From the NCBI GenBank assembly GCA_019636475.1, contig JAHBXN010000004.1, positions 1 through 64,000 of the forward strand: 64,000 nt of DNA. Reading direction: 5' to 3'. This DNA comes from Phycisphaerae bacterium (GTDB lineage Bacteria; Planctomycetota; Phycisphaerae; UBA1845; UTPLA1). Position 1 is the first letter of the stretch. Each line of letters begins with the position of its first letter. This document shows, one piece after another, positions 18,601 to 26,572 of this stretch. Position numbers and translations under genes: made by a program. Under the pieces are notes generated by a model, which saw only the letters and a program-made list of their open reading frames with translations, searched no databases and was not told the origin of the DNA.

Positions 18601-19968
18601 TTCTTGAAGCTGCTGTTCAAACGCCGCCTGGGACTGGGCGATTCTTCGGGGGATCGCATCGGCTTCGGCGCGGAGCCCCTGGGCGGTCTCCATCGCGGTT
18701 TGAATCTCGCTTTGAAAGCGGGCAATTGCGGACTTGTGGTCATGGGCCGCCGTTTCCTCCGACGTGCGGATTGATTTGACGTGGCCGTCAGCGGATTCGG
18801 CTGCGCTCTCGGCGCGGGTGAGCGCCTGTCGCATTCGATCGTCGGCTTCGCGAATGGAGCGAGTGACATTCTTGAGCAGTTCGACGGCTTCGTTGCGAAT
18901 TCGCGTCGCTTCCATGCGTTCCGGAGAGTTTGCTGCGCCTTCCGATGATTCAATACCAGAACCGCCGCGTCGGGAACTCGCGCGGATTTTGCCTTCGATT
19001 GCGGCGAGTTTTTCGTCGAGCGATCGTACGTGTTCGGCCTGGCGGATCAGTTGTTCCTTCATTCCGGATTGCCCGATACCCGGAATGACGGTTTTCATCG
19101 CGGCGGATGCGGCATGTTCTGTATGCTGAAGTCCTGCGGCTGATGAGCGGCTGGTCGTGAGCGACATCATCTGGTCGATCACATCCTGTACCAGTTTCGA
19201 AGTCACCACCTTCGCGGATTCTGAATAGGCGGCAAGTAAAGCGTTGTCGCAAAGCTGGTTGATCAGACGTGGCACGCCGTCTGAGTGCAGGTAGATCGCT
19301 TCGTAAGCGGCCGGCTCGAAGATGGTCTGCTTTTCGTTGAGGCCGGCGACGCGAAGCCGATGTTCGACGTATTGTCGCGTTTGATCGCGATTCAGCGCGC
19401 GAAGATGAAAGGTACGGAAGATCCGCTGATAGGTCTGACGAAGCTCAGGGCGCCGAAATGTTTCCTGCAATTCGGGCTGGCCGAGCAGAAGTACCTGGAG
19501 CAGCTTGGCGTCATCGGCTTCGAGATTGCCGAGCATGCGCAGCTCTTCCAGAGCCTCAATCGGCAGATTCTGCGCTTCGTCAATGATGACCACTGCGAGT
19601 CGGTTTCTTGCGTATTGTTCGAGGAGGAAGTCCTCGAGCGCCCGCATATATTGCGCGGAAGTGGCGGAGTGCTGCACGTCAATCTCGAACTCCCGGCAAA
19701 TTGCGTCTAGGAGTTCGGGACCGTTGAGTCGCGTGTGGGTGATCAAAGCCGTCTTTACGTTCGCATCGACGCGATTGAGCACCATTCGACTCAACAGCGT
19801 TTTTCCCGCGCCGACTTCGCCGGAGACCAGGACGAAACCCTTGCGTTCCTCAACCGCATAAAGAAGCGATGCCAGCGCTTCCTCGTGATCCGGCGTGTTG
19901 TAGAAGAATCGCGGGTCGGGCGTGTTGTTGAACGGGGACGTCGTCAGCCCGAAGTACTCAAAATACAT
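15616..19968 (-). CDS. ExeA-like AAA ATPase fused to a very long coiled coil
   Basis: A 1,450-residue protein. Residues 1-270 are an ExeA/GspA-type AAA ATPase: M-Y-F-E-Y-F-G-L-T-T-S-P-F at the start, Walker A G-E-V-G-A-G-K-T (50-57), Walker B V-V-I-I-D-E-A-Q-N-L near 135-144. This matches the ATPase found in exosortase/PEP-CTERM exopolysaccharide loci. Residues about 330-1330 are almost unbroken Ala/Glu/Arg/Gln-rich heptads without Pro, a very long coiled coil. A basic disordered part follows and the end (N-N-W-L-K-E-M-I-G-E-E) may be an amphipathic anchor. The usual ATPase is about 270-350 residues long, so this is a large fusion. The ATG at 19968 has GAGGAG ahead of it. It is divergent from the export gene. 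Confidence 0.88.
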   Translation of the reverse strand: MYFEYFGLTTSPFNNTPDPRFFYNTPDHEEALASLLYAVEERKGFVLVSGEVGAGKTLLSRMVLNRVDANVKTALITHTRLNGPELLDAICREFEIDVQHSATSAQYMRALEDFLLEQYARNRLAVVIIDEAQNLPIEALEELRMLGNLEADDAKLLQVLLLGQPELQETFRRPELRQTYQRIFRTFHLRALNRDQTRQYVEHRLRVAGLNEKQTIFEPAAYEAIYLHSDGVPRLINQLCDNALLAAYSESAKVVTSKLVQDVIDQMMSLTTSRSSAAGLQHTEHAASAAMKTVIPGIGQSGMKEQLIRQAEHVRSLDEKLAAIEGKIRASSRRGGSGIESSEGAANSPERMEATRIRNEAVELLKNVTRSIREADDRMRQALTRAESAAESADGHVKSIRTSEETAAHDHKSAIARFQSEIQTAMETAQGLRAEADAIPRRIAQSQAAFEQQLQETLDKAAGTTAQFVEEARSLVATTRDETADMQNRLAALIRNFENKITAADERAVEMEQRHQSEISTLRSAFEEAIAAARERNSKLDAEQEEIRTLLKKQAWEVVEQIQAARDRTTARAESAAAEAEQFSNELRTRVDTVQNRIADLSIAAEERIKSAATGLTVVRDQLVAEAEGNRVRATQLLKQADELLTSTRQQCISLLGEMRARADAQTKKAEEILQSRVADGIATLGEITTKLADARQAADQSREQLQSILQHATGELASVQESLDSTLVRNRSEIARLSSDAAAIKVDFQTRFEDARAALDSAIAEHRKTAVQRADELVNAIDLRIDNAHTDAEARVRALQAELNIASQSAARISSELENAVTLADARVRECQARFAQEVGAAQKEVASLVERNRAAVEGTRAQVASLSRQADETTSTMRNEIGLLKEAARSRLDTAARDFETLLADSSQKLLDIHQQADSAAVEIAERLLVSRDEAERSVTDSERATSALRQQTRDGLAEVRECLLQMTERADRLRREMLVVSDDIAASAKSQAELIQRTGEHVTGQISGLREQVQHDADANFKRLALIRQQVEESGERMRHNAAKLLDQVQCGAAALRGHADELLARAHSGAETLNESASRLLLQAQTAAEGFRTQAESLLHKAESTTAAVRDEVQSLRTRITSETDQMRQQLAAARIDLAEARESVEQLSSKSVASHQNAQTQAEELIRQAQAAQARSETLLSMPRELVDEARRQAEALTSMSRKISTIVKQLATTEARAEQNKSALDEAASRADDKVDLLKRHTERLGQLVGIIRQLYGTMDARIERLRGRLGQVDDIVRTVPHEIESLRAALDASDGTFDRETPGARMRQAPAANVNSPRNRPPRPNSRSESGAATSAVVDRGTRTQADRISVRAADKVGSRSIGNRNSSILDVVDEPADELRTEPAADHAGQPGAAPSASMHSKLTATAGSLGQLVQNSQKINNWLKEMIGEEALIKHIPKAGS

Positions 19969-20423
19969 GCCGTGCTCCTCGCATGTCCGGCGGCGGCCCC
20001 GGCGGTCGAATCGACGTCGTCGGCTGCGGGCGGACGGAATGCATGCGTGACAAAGTGCAACGTGTCTCACCAGTTATCGGAAGTGGCGGATTCGATGCTT
20101 GATGGTTCGCTTTGGCGGCGGGCTGCAAGCGGATCGGCTCGGTCAACAGATGTCGGATTGGCGAGCTGATCGGCGCCGGCGGTTGCCGCACCGGCAAGAT
20201 TTGCCGACCCGCCTGATGACGGCGTTCGCGTTCCGTCGCGGGCGGGGGACTCACGTCAACCCTTCCTGAGCAAGCTTAATTTCCGACGGTCGCATAACTC
20301 AAAGTTCAGTCCGCTTTGCCTCGACCCGATAAGGGCTGCGGCAAAGAGTCGAAAGATGGGCGGTTTGTCAGATCGGCGGCTCTGTTGGCAAGGTTTTTCG
20401 AAGCGTCGTTTGGAACGGAATCC
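19969..20423. other. Divergent intergenic region between ATPase and export lipoprotein
   Basis: About 455 bases separate the two start codons. This must hold the promoters for both the ATPase gene (minus) and the exopolysaccharide genes (plus). I looked for a sigma-54 type -24/-12 pair, as in some PEP-CTERM systems, and found only TTGGCGGCGGGCTGC near 20112, whose spacing is one base short. No other site can be supported. Confidence 0.35.
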
Positions 20424-21212
20424 ATGACAAACGTGCAATTCAACAACTCGGCGCGGCGGGACACTCGATTCGGTCGATCGGTATGGTTTTCGGCCTCGTT
20501 GCTCCTGCCGCTCACCTGGTTTGTGGGCTGCGGCTCTGACGAGCACAAAATCAATGCCTTTATCCATGACTGGGAGGCATCGACGTCGGGAACCGAGTAT
20601 GTGGTTCAGCCGCCGGATGAACTTGAGATTACTTCGCCGACCGCCGGAGAAATTGACGGGGAGCGACATGTCGTCGGCGCGGATGGGAAGATCTCGTTGA
20701 GGCTCGTCGGGCAGGTGAAGGTCGCCGGTCTGACACCGGTGGACATCTCTCGAAAAATTGAGAATCTGCTGGCGACCTACTATCACTCACCCACCGTGAG
20801 CGTGCGCGTCATTCGAACATCGAGCAAGCGAATTTTCGTATTTGGTCAGGTCGCGCGAGGCGGCCCCTTCCCGTACAGCGGCCGTGACACCGTGCTGGAT
20901 GTGTTATCGCGTGCCCAGCCGACCTACCTGGCTGCGAAGGAGCAGATCAAACTGATCCGGCCAAGTCACGAGGGCACGAAGCGCCACACGATCACGATCG
21001 ACGGCTACAAGCTGATGGAGCAGGGTGACACGTCGTTGAACATGATTCTCGAAGAGGGCGATGTCATTTATGTGCCACCGACCGTGCTGGCGTGGATTGG
21101 TCTGCGTGTGCAGGAGGTGCTGTTCCCGATTCAGCCGATTGCACAGACGATCATCACGCCGGGCCAGACCAAGGTGTCGTACGACGTTCTCTATGAGGAC
21201 CGACGGAACTGA
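20424..21212 (+). CDS. Polysaccharide export outer-membrane lipoprotein (Wza-like)
   Basis: A 262-residue Poly_export family protein. The N-terminus has a basic stretch, a hydrophobic helix and a lipobox-like F-V-G-C at about residue 35. Residues 55-145 form the polysaccharide export domain, with Y-V-V-Q-P-P-D-E-L and G-K-I-S-L-R-L-V-G-Q-V-K-V-A-G-L-T. An SLBB domain follows with V-F-G-Q-V-A-R-G-G-P-F-P-Y. The last part, L-R-V-Q-E-V-L-F-P-I-Q-P, fits the C-terminal helix of Wza-type channels. It should form the outer-membrane exit for the polymer. The frame stays open upstream to 20316, but the ATG at 20424 has GGAACGGA before it and gives a proper signal sequence. It is the first gene of the plus-strand exopolysaccharide run. 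Confidence 0.9.
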   Translation: MTNVQFNNSARRDTRFGRSVWFSASLLLPLTWFVGCGSDEHKINAFIHDWEASTSGTEYVVQPPDELEITSPTAGEIDGERHVVGADGKISLRLVGQVKVAGLTPVDISRKIENLLATYYHSPTVSVRVIRTSSKRIFVFGQVARGGPFPYSGRDTVLDVLSRAQPTYLAAKEQIKLIRPSHEGTKRHTITIDGYKLMEQGDTSLNMILEEGDVIYVPPTVLAWIGLRVQEVLFPIQPIAQTIITPGQTKVSYDVLYEDRRN

Positions 21213-21276
21213 TTCACGTGCATTGAACGATTGACGACGACGCCTGTTCGTCGAGGTTCATCAGGGACGAGGAACC

Positions 21277-22971
21277 ATGCAGCCGCATCATCACCATGTT
21301 GACGAGTTTTCCGTGACCGACGTTCGGCACACGCTGCACGAACTGTGGCGCGTACTGGTCGTGCGCCGCTGGTATTTTCTTTTTCCGTTCTGCCTTGTCA
21401 CATCGATCGCCTGTTTGTGCTCGCTCTATGCGCCGCGCAAATACATGGCGTCCACGATCATCAAGCGTGAACACGATCCGGTCTTCGCGAGCCTTAAGAC
21501 GAAGAGTTGGATCCAGCCGTACGAAGACCTCCGAAAGCGGGTGGCCGCCGACATTGCCGATCCGCGGTTCATCGAGGAAGTGCTTCGTCGTTCGAACCTG
21601 CCGGTGATCATCGATCGGACTTCCAAGGACGGCGAGTTCGAGTCGACCGACATGGTTCGAGCGCGCCTTGCGAAGGAGATTTCGGCCGGGCTGACGGTCA
21701 AGACGCTCGAGGCATCTGAGCACCGAGACATCCTCCAGATCAGCCTGACAATGCGTGAACCCTCACGAATCGCCGACATCCTGCAGCTGCTGAGAGAGAG
21801 CTACATGGAATATTCGCGCAAGAAATCGGCAACCGTTCTGGAGAACGTACGCCGGTTTCTGCAGGACGAGGTCACGCGATGCGCCGACGAGGTGAGCGGC
21901 CTGGCCGCCAGAATTTCGGATATGGAGATGCAGTATCCGGGCATCAGCACAGAGAAAGGCGACCCACTGTCGGCGGAGCGAAGCGCGCTCATCATGGAGC
22001 GCGTCGATGCCCAGCGTCGGCTTGACGACGCCACATTTCGCAGGGAGCAACTTGAAGCCCGGCTGGCGCGAGCCAAAGGTACGCAAGTCAATCCGGAGTC
22101 CGGTGAACCGCCGATGTTTGAGAAGGCGAATCCGCGGTATTCGGAACTTCTCACCGAGATCAAGAACCTCGAAGAGAAAATCATCGTTTGTCGCACGCGC
22201 CGCGGCATGACCGAGGCCCATCCCGAGGTTCGCAGTACGCGCGCGCTTCTCGAAGAGCGCACCGCCGAGCTGGCGAACACGCCTCGCACGGTCGTGTCCG
22301 CGGAATCCGGCGGCGCACTGCGGGCGAATTCGGTCAGTGCTATCGACGAGATCGAGCGTCAGTTGGGCGACACCACGGCGACCACGAACGTGATCGTATC
22401 GAGGATGGAGGTCATCGACCGGCGCTTGAAGGAAATCGATGGAAAGCGGCAACTGGCAGTCGAGCACCGGCCCGCCTATGCGGCGCTTCGGGACCGGCAC
22501 CAGCAACTGGAAGTGGACCTGGTGAACTGGCGCAAGGAAATCGCACCGATCGAGAACGTGCTGTACCTTGAAGGCCAGGGACGGAGCGTCCATTTTGCGA
22601 CGATTCAGGAGCCGACGTCGGCGACGAAGCCGGTTTCCCCTGATTCGATGCTTGTGCTGCTCATTTGTTTTGGTCTGGGCGGAGCGGCCGGTGTTCTAGC
22701 GGTGATCGCGGTTGAAGTGTGCGATCGATCGTATCGAAGCGTGAAACAGCTTACCGCATCACTGGGCGTTCCCGTTATCGAAAGTGTCGATGAGATCCTT
22801 CCGGCCGGTGTGCGGCGCCGGCGATTGATCCGGAGTCTTGTGGTGATGCCGGCGTTGGCCGTGGTCATGCTTGTCACCGTGTCATTGGCCGGGACGATGG
22901 CGTATTACAGTCTTGAACGACCAGACGACTTCGCCCGTTTGCAGCCGCTGGGGCGTGCGCTGGGCCAATAA
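21277..22971 (+). CDS. Wzz/GumC-type polysaccharide chain-length determinant
   Basis: A 564-residue polysaccharide co-polymerase. Membrane segment 1 is at about 33-55 (W-Y-F-L-F-P-F-C-L-V-T-S-I-A-C-L) and segment 2 at about 450-475 (M-L-V-L-L-I-C-F-G-L-G-G-A-A-G-V-L); between them is a large periplasmic coiled-coil domain, the Wzz/GumC arrangement. A third hydrophobic stretch near 525-545 is extra. There is no kinase domain; that is a separate gene downstream. It should set chain length and couple the CpsD-type ATPase to the outer-membrane exporter. GAGGAACC precedes the ATG; the gene follows the export protein by 64 bp. Confidence 0.9.
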   Translation: MQPHHHHVDEFSVTDVRHTLHELWRVLVVRRWYFLFPFCLVTSIACLCSLYAPRKYMASTIIKREHDPVFASLKTKSWIQPYEDLRKRVAADIADPRFIEEVLRRSNLPVIIDRTSKDGEFESTDMVRARLAKEISAGLTVKTLEASEHRDILQISLTMREPSRIADILQLLRESYMEYSRKKSATVLENVRRFLQDEVTRCADEVSGLAARISDMEMQYPGISTEKGDPLSAERSALIMERVDAQRRLDDATFRREQLEARLARAKGTQVNPESGEPPMFEKANPRYSELLTEIKNLEEKIIVCRTRRGMTEAHPEVRSTRALLEERTAELANTPRTVVSAESGGALRANSVSAIDEIERQLGDTTATTNVIVSRMEVIDRRLKEIDGKRQLAVEHRPAYAALRDRHQQLEVDLVNWRKEIAPIENVLYLEGQGRSVHFATIQEPTSATKPVSPDSMLVLLICFGLGGAAGVLAVIAVEVCDRSYRSVKQLTASLGVPVIESVDEILPAGVRRRRLIRSLVVMPALAVVMLVTVSLAGTMAYYSLERPDDFARLQPLGRALGQ

Positions 22972-23049
22972 CAACAGGCGGGATCGAGTCGGTCGGCCGG
23001 ATCGGCCGAGACAGATAGTGGCACTTGTATTCCGAATGGACGGATTCAG

Positions 23050-23964
23050 ATGGGTCGTATCGCGGACGCAATCAAGAAGGCGAAGGACGAGCGCGAGCGG
23101 AGGCAGCGGACAGCCGACGCGATCGTGAACATGCCTGGCGCGGCTCCTGCGATGGAGTCGCTCACATCCAACAGCGATGCAGCGAATGAGCCGCCACTTT
23201 CCGGCTCGGCGCCGAATTCGGGGAGCACTCCGATTCCGGGCGCAACCGAGGCGGAGAGGTTCGCAATCGGATCCTCCGCGGTCTGGGACGTTCATCCGAC
23301 GGTGGTCGCGGTGATGGAACGATCGTCGATCATCACTGAACAATATCGCGCGGCGAGGACGTGGCTGTTGCGTCGCTATTCACCGAGCAAAATGAACTGC
23401 GTCGCGATCACCAGCAGCCTTCCGCGAGAGGGCAAGAGCGTGACGACGGCAAATCTTGCCGCCGTGATGGCTGAAGTGCGACATATGAACGTGCTGGCGA
23501 TGGACTGCGATTTCAGGCAGTGCAGCATGGCGAAATTGTTCAAGATGCCCAATTCGCCGGGCTTGTCGGACGTGCTGTCCGGCCGGGCCACGCTCAACGA
23601 TGCGATTCAGCGTACGCCCTTGGGCAATCTCTACATTCTGACCGGTGGCGGGAGCCGTGACGTCAATTCGACCGAGCTGCTGGCATCGCGGTCCGCGGCG
23701 AAGGTGTTTGATGAGATCCGCGAGAGGTTTCATTATACGTTGGTCGATACACCTCCTGTGCAATGCCTTTCGGACGTCGGCGTCATCGGCGCGCTATGCT
23801 CGGGCATTGTGATGGTGGTCCGGATGAACAAGACGGCATCGCACGTCGTGCGTCAATCGCTTCACCGGCTGCAGGCGAACAATCTTCCGGTTCTGGGCTG
23901 CATCGCCGCGGATTGCAGCGTGAAGGGCGCCCGCTACGAATACGATGGAAAAGATCACAATTGA
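23050..23964 (+). CDS. CpsD/CapB-type tyrosine-kinase-like ATPase
   Basis: A 304-residue P-loop protein of the bacterial tyrosine kinase type used in exopolysaccharide loci. Walker A is T-S-S-L-P-R-E-G-K-S (121-130), Walker A' is V-L-A-M-D-C-D (148-154) and the Walker B region is L-V-D-T-P-P (231-236). The N-terminal 80 residues are a low-complexity linker. The usual C-terminal tyrosine cluster is reduced to two tyrosines (Y-E-Y-D), so autophosphorylation may be limited or occur elsewhere. It follows the chain-length protein whose cytoplasmic ends it should touch. The last 20 bases overlap the FemAB gene, implying translational coupling. Confidence 0.9.
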   Translation: MGRIADAIKKAKDERERRQRTADAIVNMPGAAPAMESLTSNSDAANEPPLSGSAPNSGSTPIPGATEAERFAIGSSAVWDVHPTVVAVMERSSIITEQYRAARTWLLRRYSPSKMNCVAITSSLPREGKSVTTANLAAVMAEVRHMNVLAMDCDFRQCSMAKLFKMPNSPGLSDVLSGRATLNDAIQRTPLGNLYILTGGGSRDVNSTELLASRSAAKVFDEIRERFHYTLVDTPPVQCLSDVGVIGALCSGIVMVVRMNKTASHVVRQSLHRLQANNLPVLGCIAADCSVKGARYEYDGKDHN

Positions 23965-25051
23965 TACTCCATCCAGGCCGTCCGCATCCAACACCGCGCC
24001 TGCCGCACCAAGCCATATTCGCGTCATCCGGTTTGATCCATCGCTTGCGCCGGTCTGGGAATCCTTCGTTGGCGATCATGGCTCCGCATCCTTTTTTCAC
24101 GGTCTAGGGTGGAAGCGTGCGGTCGAGCGCGCCTTCGGGCATCGCTTCCACGGATTCATGGCTTATGACGGCGATCGCCTGGCCGGCGTGCTTCCGATGC
24201 ATGAGGTTCGCAGCATCCTGGCCGGCCGATTGCTCGTCAGCATGCCCTATGCGACCTATGGCGGGATCGTCGCCGACGAGCCGAGCGTCGCAAAGGCGCT
24301 GTTTGATTCGGCCGTCGCATTCTGCAACGAACTCGGCGCGCGTTCTCTTGAACTGCGTTCGGTTCATTCGATGATTGCGGATCTGCCGTCTCGCGATTCG
24401 CACGCGACATTCATTCGTGAATTGCCGGCTGCACGCGATGACGTGGATCAGATGCTTCCGCGAAAGGCACGCGCCGCGGCGCGTCGCGCGGCCGAACAGC
24501 ACGTGCTCAGTTGCACATTCGGCGAGGATGAACTTGAGACAATGTGGTCGCTTTACTCGCGATCCATGCGGCGACTGTCGTCTCCTAATTATCCTCTGCA
24601 CTTTTTTGAGGAGATCGTGTCCGCTCACCGCGGTCGGATCGCGATCCAGATCGTTCGACTCGACACCCGGCCGATTGCCGGACTTCTCATCTTCCTTCAT
24701 CGCGACACGGTGATGCCGTATTTCGTGGGTATTGATGAGCGCGCGGACGTCTATGGCCTGAGCCAATATCTGTACTCCGAATCGATGAAATGGGGCGTCG
24801 CGAACGGTTACCGGCGATACGATTTCGGTCGATCGCGAATCGACAACAAGGGACCGTTCGAGTTCAAGCGACTCTGCGGATTTGAGCCGAGCGTGTTGCA
24901 GTATCAGACGTACCTCGCGCCGGGACGGAGCGCGCCGGATCTGTCACCCACATCGAGTCGGTGGTCCGCCGCGAGACGCGTTTGGAAGACGTTGCCGTTG
25001 TCGGTGACGCGACCGCTGGGCGGATGGCTGGCACGATCGATTCCGGGATAG
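23945..25051 (+). CDS. FemAB-like GNAT acyltransferase of the exosortase-type locus
   Basis: A 368-residue protein of the FemAB-related family typical of PEP-CTERM exopolysaccharide clusters, with two GNAT-like halves. Seen are W-E-S-F-V-G-D-H-G-S-A-S-F-F-H near the start, the acceptor/CoA-type segment R-K-A-R-A-A-A-R-R-A around 175, and Y-L-Y-S-E-S-M-K-W-G-V-A-N-G-Y-R-R-Y-D-F-G-R-S around 280-303, the usual second-domain motif. It probably transfers an amino acyl or other acyl group to the polymer or an anchor; the substrate is unknown. The start overlaps the ATPase gene by 20 bp. Confidence 0.85.
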   Translation: MEKITIDTPSRPSASNTAPAAPSHIRVIRFDPSLAPVWESFVGDHGSASFFHGLGWKRAVERAFGHRFHGFMAYDGDRLAGVLPMHEVRSILAGRLLVSMPYATYGGIVADEPSVAKALFDSAVAFCNELGARSLELRSVHSMIADLPSRDSHATFIRELPAARDDVDQMLPRKARAAARRAAEQHVLSCTFGEDELETMWSLYSRSMRRLSSPNYPLHFFEEIVSAHRGRIAIQIVRLDTRPIAGLLIFLHRDTVMPYFVGIDERADVYGLSQYLYSESMKWGVANGYRRYDFGRSRIDNKGPFEFKRLCGFEPSVLQYQTYLAPGRSAPDLSPTSSRWSAARRVWKTLPLSVTRPLGGWLARSIPG

Positions 25052-25130
25052 CTTGTTTTGATTGATTGTGCAATGGCGCGACCCGCCCGTGATACACCAC
25101 ATGTTCATCGTTTGTCAATGAGACAGCCTC

Positions 25131-26396
25131 GTGCAGGAACGATTGAAAATCCTTTATCTTTCGAACCGTGTCCCTTATCCGCCGGATAAGGGTGATCGGA
25201 TTCGCACGTTTCATGCAATCGAACATCTGGCCGCGGCCCACGACGTTTACTGCGCGTGCTTCGCATCGGACGAGAGCGAAATGCGTCAGGCGGAGCGGCT
25301 GCGGCAATGGTGCCGCGATGTGACGGTGTTGCGCCGCGGGGTGCCGCTGGCGTGTCTCCACGCGGCGTGGGGCGCTGTTCACGGGAGGCCGCTGACGGAA
25401 TCGGCGTATCGCTCGACCGAGATGTATCGCCGCTTGCGACTTTGGTCTTTGTCGATCGGGTTTGATGTGGTCGTCGCGTTCTCATCGATGATGGCAGACT
25501 ATGCGCTGACGATTCCGGATTGCCGGCGCGTCATCGATCTGTGCGATGTGGACAGCGAAAAATGGATCGATTATTCGCGGGCATCCAGAGGCCTGCTTGC
25601 GGCCGGATGCCGAATGGAGGCCGAGAGACTGCGGTGTCTTGAGACACGCTGCCTTCGGGAGTTCGATGCGTCCATCGTGATTACGGAAAATGAAAGGCGG
25701 ATGATAGGGGCTGGCGAAGCGGGCGCGGTGCATGTGGTTCCGAACGGCGTGCGGCGGATCAGCGAATCAGCCATTTGTTCCGCCGATGAATGTGGCCCGG
25801 TTATCGGCTTCCTGGGCACGATGAGCTATCCGCCGAATGTGCAGGCGGTCCGCTGGTTCGCGGAGCGGGTCTGGCCGCTCGTTCAAATGAAGATGGCTGA
25901 TGCTCGATTTCTCGTCGTTGGTCGACGGCCGACGCGCGCGGTGCGGCGATTGGGGCGGCTGCCGGGAATTGAAGTCACGGGTGCGGTTGTGGACGCGACT
26001 GAGTATCTCGCCCGTTGCCGTGTGATTGTCGCGCCGCTTAGGCTGGCACGGGGCATTCCGAACAAGGTGCTGGAGGCGATGGCGGCAGGGCGGCCGGTCG
26101 TGTCAACTCGTGCCGTTGGTTTGACGCTTGATGCCACGGCAGGACAGGAGATTGTCATCGCCGACGAGCCGGAGCAGATGGCGGAGCAGGTCATCGGCCT
26201 TTGCACGGACGACACGAGGTGCAGGCGAATCGGAATGGCCGGCCGTGAGTTCGTGAGAATGCGGCATCATTGGCCGGATGCGATGTTGCTTTTTGAGCGG
26301 ATCGTCACAGGTTGTCCGGCTGGAGAGCGGCGAACTCTGCCACTGGACGCGCGAATCTTGCCGGTCGGCCGCTCCAGACAGCGTCAAACTGTCTGA
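25131..26396 (+). CDS. Glycosyltransferase, PEP-CTERM/EpsH1-type sugar transferase
   Basis: A 421-residue GT4-type (GT-B fold) glycosyltransferase. The N-terminus L-Y-L-S-N-R-V-P-Y-P-P-D-K-G-D-R-I-R is the signature of sugar transferases encoded in exosortase/EpsH loci. The donor-binding half has G-F-L-G-T-M-S-Y-P-P-N and, around 300-325, R-L-A-R-G-I-P-N-K-V-L-E-A-M-A-A-G-R-P-V-V-S-T, the nucleotide-sugar Glu region. The GTG start lacks a strong ribosome site; a TTG 9 bases later with AGGA before it is an alternative. It follows the FemAB gene after 79 bp. The sugar is unknown. Confidence 0.9.
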   Translation: MQERLKILYLSNRVPYPPDKGDRIRTFHAIEHLAAAHDVYCACFASDESEMRQAERLRQWCRDVTVLRRGVPLACLHAAWGAVHGRPLTESAYRSTEMYRRLRLWSLSIGFDVVVAFSSMMADYALTIPDCRRVIDLCDVDSEKWIDYSRASRGLLAAGCRMEAERLRCLETRCLREFDASIVITENERRMIGAGEAGAVHVVPNGVRRISESAICSADECGPVIGFLGTMSYPPNVQAVRWFAERVWPLVQMKMADARFLVVGRRPTRAVRRLGRLPGIEVTGAVVDATEYLARCRVIVAPLRLARGIPNKVLEAMAAGRPVVSTRAVGLTLDATAGQEIVIADEPEQMAEQVIGLCTDDTRCRRIGMAGREFVRMRHHWPDAMLLFERIVTGCPAGERRTLPLDARILPVGRSRQRQTV

Positions 26397-26572
26397 GGCA
26401 TGACGGATCGGCCGTGGACAGGCTGAAATTTTGATGGGGACCGAATGGGGCGGTGATTACCTCGAAAGTTTCAGCAGCCTGCTCGTGTTTTGCGGACGTA
26501 AATCACGTCCGTCTTTGCACTTCAGTTTACTTCCGCTCGGCTCGATACATCTTATGAGACGGAAAGCCGGTC

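Noticed and set aside
19969-20423. Possible sigma-54 promoter in front of the exopolysaccharide genes
   Set aside because: The best -24/-12 candidate near 20112 has the GG and GC elements one base too close.
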